DNA of 64,000 nt from JBGSMF01 sp964651475. Its GTDB lineage: Bacteria > Chloroflexota > Anaerolineae > Fen-1058. The notes under the pieces are model-generated. The model was not told where the DNA came from. It was given only the letters and a program-made list of their open reading frames with translations, and did no database searches. The stretch spans positions 119,984 to 183,983 of the forward strand of contig CAZYXV010000004.1 of NCBI GenBank assembly GCA_964651475.1, read 5' to 3'. Below are positions 50,510-58,700 of the stretch, piece by piece (the stretch's first letter is position 1; each line of letters opens with the position of its first letter). A program made the translations under genes and the position numbers.

Positions 50510-51625
50510 ATGAAATCTAGAACGCACTGCCTGTTAACAACCATTCTCTTATTGACCCTGGTAGGTTGTTCTACCGCGCCGCCAGCCGCAACTTTGTCAA
50601 CCGATACCCCCATCCCGCCTGGCAGCACACCCCTGCCGCCAACATCCACGCCAGCGCCAACCAGTACCTCCCTCCCGCCGACGGATACGCCAGTTCCGCC
50701 GCCCGCTACTCCCGTTCCTATCCCACCGCCTCCAGCGCCTCAAGCCGCCACGCACACCGTGTGCGCGGCGGGCTGCGATTTCACCACACTCCAGGCCGCC
50801 ATGGATGATCCCAACACGCCGGATGGCGCCGTGATTGAAATCGCCGATCCTGTTCACACCGAGGCCGCTATCCTCGTCAACAAAAACCTCACCATCCAGG
50901 GGAGGGGCGCTAAAAGCAGCATCGTGCAGGCTTTTGCCGAAAGAACCGGCGCGACCGCGCGCGTGTTTCACATCGCTCCGGGTGTTATGGCGACCATTCG
51001 AGATATAACCATCCGGCACGGTTACCCGCCTTCGTCTCCTTATGCCGGGGGCGGCATCTGGAATGAGGGCGCGCTGACGCTGATCAGCAGCATTGTCAGC
51101 GACAACACCGCCGCAGATGGGGGCGGCATTTGGAATCGGGGCACGCTGACCATCACTCACTCCATCCTCACCGGCAACTATTCAGACGGCGCCGGCGATC
51201 CTTACGTTGAATGTGGCAGCGGCGCCGCCATCAACAACGCCGACAGCGCAACGCTGACGCTGATCGGCAGCACCATCACAGAAAACCAGGCGAATGGCAA
51301 GGGGGGCGCCATCCACGTCGCCTGTTACGGCCCAGCCACACTCATCGGCAGCACCGTCACGAACAACAAAGCAGCCCGCAATGGTGGAGGCTTTCACGTT
51401 GGCCCGAATGGTCTCCTCAGGCTCATTGACAGCATCGTTCAAAATAATGTCTCGGGCAGCATAGGCGGCGGCGTTTACATCAAGGGAACGTTAGAGTACA
51501 CCAATACCGTTATCGCAGGCTGTGTCTTGGGCGGAGCGGGTGGTTACAAAGGGCAAGGCGCCGTGCGCGTCCAAAACAACACGCGGGTTAAAGACAATGA
51601 CTGTAAATGGATACCTTCACAGTAA
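50510..51625 (+). CDS. Exported right-handed beta-helix lipoprotein
   Basis: The 371-residue protein has a signal peptide ending in lipobox TLVGC, a Pro/Thr linker (PPGSTPLPPTSTPAP and similar, about 35-78), and a parallel beta-helix with repeats such as GGGIWNEGALTLISSIVSDNTA, GGGIWNRGTLTITHSILTGNY and GGAIHVACYGPATLIGSTVTNNKA. This fold is used by pectinase-like enzymes and polymorphic surface proteins; no catalytic residues stand out, so a surface-binding role is as likely. It has its own region after the terminator and converges with the MalT-like gene 17 bases away. Confidence 0.85.
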   Translation: MKSRTHCLLTTILLLTLVGCSTAPPAATLSTDTPIPPGSTPLPPTSTPAPTSTSLPPTDTPVPPPATPVPIPPPPAPQAATHTVCAAGCDFTTLQAAMDDPNTPDGAVIEIADPVHTEAAILVNKNLTIQGRGAKSSIVQAFAERTGATARVFHIAPGVMATIRDITIRHGYPPSSPYAGGGIWNEGALTLISSIVSDNTAADGGGIWNRGTLTITHSILTGNYSDGAGDPYVECGSGAAINNADSATLTLIGSTITENQANGKGGAIHVACYGPATLIGSTVTNNKAARNGGGFHVGPNGLLRLIDSIVQNNVSGSIGGGVYIKGTLEYTNTVIAGCVLGGAGGYKGQGAVRVQNNTRVKDNDCKWIPSQ

Positions 51626-51642
51626 CAGTTTCACACAGTAAG

Positions 51643-54399
51643 TTACAAGAGGTCGTGCTGCCGGGCGTGGGCGGCGGCTTGAGTACGATTGTGCACGCCC
51701 AACTTGCCATAAATGTTCTTGAGATGTGTTTTGACCGTGTCGGCCGAGATCACCAGTGATTGGGCGATTTCTTGGTTAGACAGTCCGGCGGCCACCAGCC
51801 GCAGCACTTGCAATTCCCGTTCGCTGAGAGGCTCAACGAGATCGTGTAAGGCGAGCTTGTTTTCGATTGGAGGCGCGCTGGCGCTTTTTCCCTCGTTCCC
51901 GATAGCCGCGAGTAACTTGCTCACATAGTCTGCCGCGAGGCCCCCAGCGGCGGCCAATCGCAGTAGCCTCTCCATCGGCGCGCCCTCGTCCACAAACGTG
52001 CGCACGTACCCCTCTGGCTCCCCCAGAGACAGAGCCCGAGCCATCGCTGCCATGGCCTTTTCGGTCTGCCCTTGCGCCCGGAGGGCCAGCGCCAGCAGCG
52101 CCAGAATCTCGATGGCTTTTCCCATCCATCCCCTGGTCTCGGCGGCTTCCGACAAGCGCGTCAGCAGGCGCACCGCGTCGTCCAGGTGCGTTCCGTCAGG
52201 TTGCGCCTGCCCCAGGGCCACGAGCACCCGCCCCAAGATAATGTGCTCCAGTTCGCGCGCAAAACCGGGAGGGTCCTGGACGCCCAGCCCGCTTGCTTGC
52301 GCCCAGCGGGCGGCAGCCTCGAGATGGCCTTGTGCGAGCCACAGCCGTACCTGGCACTCTTGCACCCAGCGGAGCACCAAGAAATCCGGGACGGGCATCT
52401 GGCACAGTTGCAGCGCTTTCTGGAGCGCGTCGCCCGCGCTGCGCAGGTCGCCCTGCGCCAGGTGAACACGGGCCAGCGTCACGTATCCGATGGCCCAATC
52501 CTCAATGTGTCCTACCTGTTTACACAGGTCAATGCCATCCGTCACGTAGCGCAAAGCGGCATCCAGGTTGTTCCATTCATAGTATACGCCGCCCATATTT
52601 ACGTAAGCATAGCCCGCAGCCGGCAAGCGGCGGCCATCCTGGTCTGTTGCCATGCGCAGTGCGTCTTGATAGTTCACCAGGGCCTGGTGAAGCTGGCCTT
52701 GCAGCGTTTGCTGGTAAGCGAGGCGGCAGGCGGCGACGACTGCCACAAAGGTAAAGCCGGTGGCCAGGCTGATATTCCGCGCCTCGGCGCAAGCTTGATT
52801 GGCCGCCTCGAGATCGCCGATTAAACGGTGCGCCCACCCTAAGGCCATTGTGCTCACGGCGCGCACGCGGCTTGCCTTGGGCAGGTGTTCAGACGCCTGG
52901 GAGGCCAATTCCCTGGCAAGCGATGCCTGTTCCTTAGACACAGCCTCCAGGGCGCGCAGCGTGGCAACGTGGCCTTGCATGGTGCGTATTTCAAGCAGTG
53001 CGTCCTCTGGTGGATTCGCATCGAGCAAGAGCTTGCGTTTTTCAAGCGTTCGCTCGGCTTCTTGCAGGCGGGGGGCAAGCGCTTCGTAACGCCCTCTCAC
53101 GAGCAGCGCCCAGGCGTGAAAGATGCACAACCATGGCCGGTCGCGTGTCAGTTCGTCGGGCAGCCTGTCCAGCCAGGTGAGGAGTGTGGCCATTTCGCTG
53201 CGGGCAAACATTTGCATAGCGCATTGCTCGATCAACCGCGCTGCCTCTGCCATCTCTTCGGCGGCCAGCGCGTGGCCTACGGCTTCTGCAATAAAGCCAT
53301 TTTGCTCGTACCACGCCGCGGCCCGGCAGTGCAGCCCGGCAATGTGCTCCGGCTCCGTCTGGCGCAAGCGCAGCGCCAGGAAATCGGCAAACAGGTGGTG
53401 ATAGCGGTACCAGCGCCGCTCGTCGTCCAATGGCGCCAGGAACAAATTGGACTGTTCCAGCCGCGCCAGGATGGACTGGCTATCTTTTTCGCCGGTAACT
53501 GCCTCACACAAGGGGGCGCTCAGGCGCTCCAAAATCGAAGTCCGGCGCAAAAAGGCCTGGAGGTCTTGCGGCAGACGCGCCATGACCTCTTCGGTCAAGT
53601 AATCCAGGATGTGCCGGTTGCTGCCCGTAAACGCGCGAATGAAAGCGCCCGCGCGTTCGGCGTCTTGGCCGGGGGTTGGCGTGGCCAGGGAGTGCAGCGC
53701 AATCGCCGCCAACTGCAGCCCGGCAATCCATCCTTCGGTTCGTTGTTCCAGCGCTCTCACGTCCTCATTCGAAAGCTCTAACCCCATCCTCTCGTTTAAA
53801 AAGGCAAACGCTTCGTCGGATGTAAAGAGCAGGTCAGCCGCGCGCAGCTCGACCATCTGGTCTCGGGCGCGCAGGCGCGCCAGGGGCAGGGGGGGATCGA
53901 AGCGCGTGGCGATGACGAGGTGCAGTCCGTGCGGAAAGGGCGGCAGGTGATCGAGCAGAAACGCGAGGACCTGGTGAACGGGAGGCGCGGTGATGACGTG
54001 ATAGTCGTCGAGCACCACGAGCAAACAAGCCGACAGGCCGGCTATCTCGTTGACGAGGGGCGTCAGGAGCGACTCGATGGGCGGCAATTGCGGCGAGCGA
54101 AGCAGCGCCAGCGTGGCCTGCCCCAGGTCTGGCTCCACCGTCTGCAGAGCGGCTATCAAGTAAGCCAGAAAGCGAGCCGCGTCATCGTCGCCTCTATCCA
54201 GCGCGAGCCAGGCCACTCGATTCCTGGCAGAGACCCACTCGCTCAACAGCGTAGTCTTGCCATAGCCGGCCGGGGCGGAAACGAGGATCAACTTGCGCTC
54301 CAGGCCGGCATCCAGCCGCCCGGTCAGGCGCGCGCGCGGCACCAGTCCAGGTCGGGCGTGGGGAATGTAGAGCTTGGTCTTGAGTAGCGGTGTGAGCAT
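51643..54399 (-). CDS. MalT-like LuxR-family transcriptional regulator
   Basis: The 918-residue protein has an AAA/STAND-type ATPase domain (Walker A SAPAGYGKTT at 41-50, LLVVLDDYHVI as Walker B), a winged helix region, a long TPR-like helical sensor (about 400-800), and a C-terminal LuxR HTH (LSERELQVLRLVAAGLSNQEIAQSL, then SADTVKTHLKNIYGKL). Such regulators assemble on ligand and ATP binding and activate nearby operons. A palindrome, TGGTAA-N7-TTACCA, overlaps its start and a TATAAT on the - strand, suggesting a nearly leaderless mRNA under its own or another regulator's control. Confidence 0.92.
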   Translation of the reverse strand: MLTPLLKTKLYIPHARPGLVPRARLTGRLDAGLERKLILVSAPAGYGKTTLLSEWVSARNRVAWLALDRGDDDAARFLAYLIAALQTVEPDLGQATLALLRSPQLPPIESLLTPLVNEIAGLSACLLVVLDDYHVITAPPVHQVLAFLLDHLPPFPHGLHLVIATRFDPPLPLARLRARDQMVELRAADLLFTSDEAFAFLNERMGLELSNEDVRALEQRTEGWIAGLQLAAIALHSLATPTPGQDAERAGAFIRAFTGSNRHILDYLTEEVMARLPQDLQAFLRRTSILERLSAPLCEAVTGEKDSQSILARLEQSNLFLAPLDDERRWYRYHHLFADFLALRLRQTEPEHIAGLHCRAAAWYEQNGFIAEAVGHALAAEEMAEAARLIEQCAMQMFARSEMATLLTWLDRLPDELTRDRPWLCIFHAWALLVRGRYEALAPRLQEAERTLEKRKLLLDANPPEDALLEIRTMQGHVATLRALEAVSKEQASLARELASQASEHLPKASRVRAVSTMALGWAHRLIGDLEAANQACAEARNISLATGFTFVAVVAACRLAYQQTLQGQLHQALVNYQDALRMATDQDGRRLPAAGYAYVNMGGVYYEWNNLDAALRYVTDGIDLCKQVGHIEDWAIGYVTLARVHLAQGDLRSAGDALQKALQLCQMPVPDFLVLRWVQECQVRLWLAQGHLEAAARWAQASGLGVQDPPGFARELEHIILGRVLVALGQAQPDGTHLDDAVRLLTRLSEAAETRGWMGKAIEILALLALALRAQGQTEKAMAAMARALSLGEPEGYVRTFVDEGAPMERLLRLAAAGGLAADYVSKLLAAIGNEGKSASAPPIENKLALHDLVEPLSERELQVLRLVAAGLSNQEIAQSLVISADTVKTHLKNIYGKLGVHNRTQAAAHARQHDLL

Positions 54400-54417
54400 G
54401 GTAACATTATATTACCA
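54399..54417 (-). promoter_or_regulatory. Operator-like palindrome at the MalT-like gene start
   Basis: TGGTAA (54399-54404) and TTACCA (54412-54417) flank a - strand TATAAT (54406-54411). The -10 would sit only six bases before the ATG, so the transcript would be nearly leaderless. No good -35 is seen. Confidence 0.45.
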
Positions 54418-54446
54418 CGCTTTACAGATTTCTGTTTAACCCAACC

Positions 54447-54695
54447 CTAACGCGGCCCGTCTTTATTCACCCGTTTAACCAGCAATAAAGGTAAGCCCAA
54501 ATCCAACAGCTTGCCCAATGCGCCGTGCAAAGCAGCCTGGTCACAAACCCAGCCCGTCAGCATGGTCTCGTCATCAAGTTGCGGCGTGATGGCAAAGCCG
54601 TCGAACCAGTCCGACCACGTAAGGTCGAGGCGGCCTTTAACCCTGATCTCGTAGGTTCCTCTTCCAAATTCTCGCATGTCCATCATCTGTGCCAT
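54447..54695 (-). CDS. Small satellite protein of the MalT-like regulator
   Basis: The 82-residue protein starts near AQMMDMREFGRGTYEIRVKGRLD and ends with QAALHGALGKLLDLGLPLLLVKRV. This pattern (YEIRVKG-L-WSDWF and DQAALHGLL) recurs next to MalT-like LuxR genes in Chloroflexota, in my recollection. There is no catalytic motif, signal or span. It lies 28 bases after the lipoprotein gene and 47 before the regulator, so a regulatory co-factor role is plausible but unproven. Confidence 0.65.
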   Translation of the reverse strand: MAQMMDMREFGRGTYEIRVKGRLDLTWSDWFDGFAITPQLDDETMLTGWVCDQAALHGALGKLLDLGLPLLLVKRVNKDGPR

Positions 54696-54723
54696 TTGTG
54701 CTGATTGACTGACCTCACACCGC

Positions 54724-55713
54724 TCACTGGCGGGCCGCGTCCATCGCGCAGCGAAACCCCACTTTGTGGCGAGTATAGTCGGGGGCGTTTTCGCCGCGAT
54801 TGGTGCTGCGCGCGTCGTCGGGCGTATCGAGCCAGCATCCGCCGCGCGGGATGCGAGATTCGCCGGAGGCCGGGCCTTGGGGGTTGACTTCTTGCCGGGC
54901 CGGGTACCTGGCGTACCAATCGGCCACCCACTCTCGCACGTTGCCGGCCATGTCCTGCGCGCCGCACCAACTGGCGCCGGCCGGAAAGCTGCCTACCGGC
55001 GCGGTGTCGGGATAGCCGTCGTCAACGCTTGGATCGTTTGGCCCCGCCTTGCACCTGGCGTCACAATAGTTCAAGCGCGTTCCGTCAAAGGCGTTGCCCC
55101 ATGGAAAGATGCGCCCCTCTGGCCCGCGCGCCGCATATTCCCACTCGGCCTCTGTGGGCAGCCGCGCCCCGGCCCACCCGCAATAATCCGTCGCCTGTTG
55201 CCAGGTGACCCAAACGACGGGATAATCGTCATAGGCGCTTTCACCATAATAAGACGGACGGGTATACGAGCCAGGATTGACGGGCAAGGTGCACCCCGCT
55301 GCTTCCACGCAGCGGCGATACTGGCCGTTTGTGACTTCTGTCCCATCAATCCAAAAACTATCCAGGACGACGGTGTGCGCCGGCTGCTCGTTTAAAAACA
55401 CGTCTCGCCGGCAGGTGGCGATGGCGTCCTTGCCGCCGTATTGCTTGCATAACTGCAGCGCGTATTTCAGGCCCGCGGCGTCGGCGCCCATCTTGAACTC
55501 GCCGGCCGGCGCGTAAACCATCACCATCCCATCAACCGGGCGGATATACATATCACCCACATCCCACACTTGGGCCGGCGATGTGGCCTGAGCCGCAGGA
55601 AGATTGGGAATGGACGATGTGGAGACCGGCGCGGCGCCGGATGTGGGTGTAGAACATCCGGCGATAACGATTCCCAATAAGATCACTAGCGCGCTTGTTG
55701 TGCGGGTTTTCAT
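54724..55713 (-). CDS. Formylglycine-generating-enzyme-like (SUMF1) lipoprotein
   Basis: ATG 55713 follows GAGGAG by nine bases; the longer frame to 55896 overlaps the upstream gene. The 329-residue protein has signal LVILLGIVIAGC (lipobox), a Ser/Ala-rich linker, and an FGE-sulfatase domain: MVMVYAPAGEFKMG, FWIDGTEVTNGQYRRCVEAAG, PVVWVTWQQATDYCGWAGARLPTEAEWEYAARG and AGNVREWVADWY, ending RSTNRG then KVGFRCA. True FGE uses two C-terminal cysteines for oxidation; only some are visible, so it may be a binding relative. No sulfatase gene is in the window. Confidence 0.85.
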   Translation of the reverse strand: MKTRTTSALVILLGIVIAGCSTPTSGAAPVSTSSIPNLPAAQATSPAQVWDVGDMYIRPVDGMVMVYAPAGEFKMGADAAGLKYALQLCKQYGGKDAIATCRRDVFLNEQPAHTVVLDSFWIDGTEVTNGQYRRCVEAAGCTLPVNPGSYTRPSYYGESAYDDYPVVWVTWQQATDYCGWAGARLPTEAEWEYAARGPEGRIFPWGNAFDGTRLNYCDARCKAGPNDPSVDDGYPDTAPVGSFPAGASWCGAQDMAGNVREWVADWYARYPARQEVNPQGPASGESRIPRGGCWLDTPDDARSTNRGENAPDYTRHKVGFRCAMDAARQ

Positions 55714-55757
55714 ATTGATGCTCCTCGTGTTTCTGAACATGGGCGGCGGTGCTTGTC

Positions 55758-58700
55758 TCATCTTGACCACTCGCCGTGATCGCATGTCATGGCGCCGGGC
55801 GGCCAGGGCGGCGCGCACGTCGGCGTGGGCAAGATCAAGTCCCTCAAGGAACGCCTCTCGCCCGGCGGCGCTATCGCGGGCCCGCCGCCGCTCCACGCTG
55901 CCAGGGCCTGGGCCATAAGGACGCCGGCCGTCCTGAGGCGGGCGGGATGGATGTTCTGAACGTCGTCTTGCGTCGTGTGGTAAGCGGGGTCGCTATCCCA
56001 TATCAGCATGGCCGAAGGTACGCTCATTTCGTGAAATGGAACGTGGTCGCTTCCACCCACCCACCCATCAAACTGGGCAGTGACGCTAAAAGTATTGATG
56101 GTAGTCCAGAGATGGTCCGCCACGGGGCTTTGGCCGTTCAGGTGCAAATCCTGGCCTACGCCAATGACATCCATGTTGAGCACGGCCACTGTGTGGTCGA
56201 GGGGATACACGGGTCGCCGCACGTAATAGCCAGAGCCATTCCGCCCGTCTTCCTCGTCGTCCCAGGCGGCAAAGAGCACGCTGCGGGCAGGCTGGAACCC
56301 TTGCGCCTGCCACAAGCGGGCGATTTCCAGCATTGCGCTCACGCCGCTGGCATTATCGTTAGCGCCGTTGTATACGGCCCCGTCGGGGTCCTGGCCAATG
56401 TGATCATAGTGAGCGCCAATGATGACAATTTCATCGCGGTGATCGGGATCGGAACCGGGCAACAAACCCAAGACATTGCGCGCCTCTGCCGGCTGCTCTT
56501 GAAAGGCAACCGCCATGCGCGCCGTAGCCAAAAGCGGTGTAGGGGCCAGGCGGCCATCCAGATCGTCCAGCGTGTATGCCGTGCCGGCCAGCAAATCGCG
56601 CGCAACGGTCTCGGTGACGCAAAAGGCGGGAATGGTTTCCGGGTCAATGCGCACGGCGCCGCGCGGAAACTGCTCCCCGCTCCGCTTGCACAGCAGCAGC
56701 AAGCCGCCCGCTTTGTGCTGGCGCGCTTGTTCGATCATTTCGCTGTAGACGTTGGCGTCTTCGGGGTTGCGGCAAAAGGCGATTTTGCCCGCCATGTCTT
56801 GACCGGCCCAATCCTTGCGATTGCACTCGTTCAACCAGATTACCTGCCCCTCGGCTTTTCCAGCGCCCAGGTAGCCGCGCGTGCGCGCCATATAGTCGGT
56901 GCGATAATTGTACGTGCGCGTGACGCCTTGCCGGGCGACGACGAGCACCGGCATCTCTACAAGCCGGGTGATGGGCACGGTAAAGGTCTGGAAGTACGAG
57001 CCGGCTATTCCGCCCGGCTGCAGGCCATACTCGGCCAGGTGAGCGGCGATGTACTCGCCCGCGGCGCGCCCGCCGGGCGTTCCGGGGCGGCGGCCGGTCA
57101 GGTCGTCGCTGGCCAGGTAGGTCACGTGCGCCAGCGCCTGCTCTTCGTCAAACATCCGCGCGCCTTGCCGATAGTCGTCGCCCCTTGCCAGCGGCTCGGC
57201 AGCGGAGCGCTGCGCCTCTGCCTGCCCGAGCGTACTCACCGCCAGGAACGCGACCCGCCCCGCTTTTTCCAGTTTTTCGGGGTCTATGGTTTCCAAGGCG
57301 TCGCGGGCAGTGTGAGCCAGGCGGTCCGAGCCGTCCCAACTGACGTAAGCAGAAAGCGCGGAACGGCCCCCATAGCCGCTCTGGGCAGTTTGCCCAAAGT
57401 GAGGCCCCCGCCCGCGGGTAGTGATGGGCACGCCAACCCGCCCGGCGGCTTGCTGAAAGAGCTGCACCAGGCTAAAGCTGGTGCCTGCTCCCAGGGCCAG
57501 CCCCTCGCCGTCGCCCGCGCCCACCCCGCTCAACTCGATTATGGCCTCGACCGTCAACGTATTCAAGCCCGGCCCGGCGTTCATCGCGTACGTCACGCTC
57601 AAGCTTTCCTTTCGCTCGCCGCCGCTCCACGCCACAAACATGATGGTCTTGCGGGGCTCGAGCGAGCTTGATTTGAGCAGGCGCGCTATTTCCAACATGG
57701 CCGCCACGCCGCTGGCGTTATCGTTCGCGCTGGGGTAAAGCATGCCTTCGGGGCCGGTTCCCAGCCCATCGTAATAGGCGCTGACGATAATCACGCGATT
57801 ATCCAGCCCTTTCCCCTGTTCTTCGCCCGTGGCCGCGCCCGCGCCGGGGATAAAGCCGATGACGTAATCATAGGTCTCGCTCAGATCCGCCGGCAGTATG
57901 GGAATCGCCAATCGCACCTGCGCGCCCGGTTCGGTCAGCGCAAGCTGGCCGGGCGCCATGCCTTTGGCCAGCGCGTCCAACTGGGCCAGCCCGCCTGCCG
58001 CGGCCAACAGGCGCTCGGCAAGCTGCGGCGTGACGTACACGATGGGCGTCTCGTCATACTGGAAGGAAATGTGCTCCGGCGGATACAGGTACTTGCGTTC
58101 CCATACATCGGTTCGAGGAACGACCAATACACCCGCCGCGCCGATGCTGTTGCCCATAAAGCGTTCCATGTCCGCCTCGCGCACAAGGACCACCCGGTCG
58201 CGCAAATCCAGTTCCCGCAGGCTGGGAGGAGATTGGCCGGCGTCTGGCCCCATGGCCAGCCCCACCACGGCGCCCTCGCCTTCGGTTTGATCCAGGTAAT
58301 GCCGGACGTACTCGACAAAATCTCGGCGGTAGATTAGCGTTTCTGCGGGGGCGTTATCCAGGATTTCAAGGCGCGGCAGGCCGGCCAGGTGCGGACGCAG
58401 CGCAGAGATGGCATAAACGTAGGCGCCCTTTTCTCCACCCGGCGTTAACCCAATGTCCTCCATTTGCGCGGCGATATAGTCGGCCGCCGCGCGCGCGCCC
58501 GGCGTGCCGCTTTCGCGGCCCTGGAATGACGGCGAGGCCAGCGTTTCAATGTGCTCGAGGGCGCGTTGAACGTCCAATTGCTGCGCCTGCGCGTTGTACG
58601 TCTCTAGCGGGACCGCGCTGCGCATCAGCCAGCCGCTCCCCAGCACTATCACTGCGGCGGCGGCAGCGGTATAGCGATTGATCAGCCGGCCGATATTGAT

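Noticed and set aside
55776..57671. 631-residue + strand frame opposite the M28 modules
   Set aside because: It is antisense to intact metal-binding motifs and has shadow-type composition.
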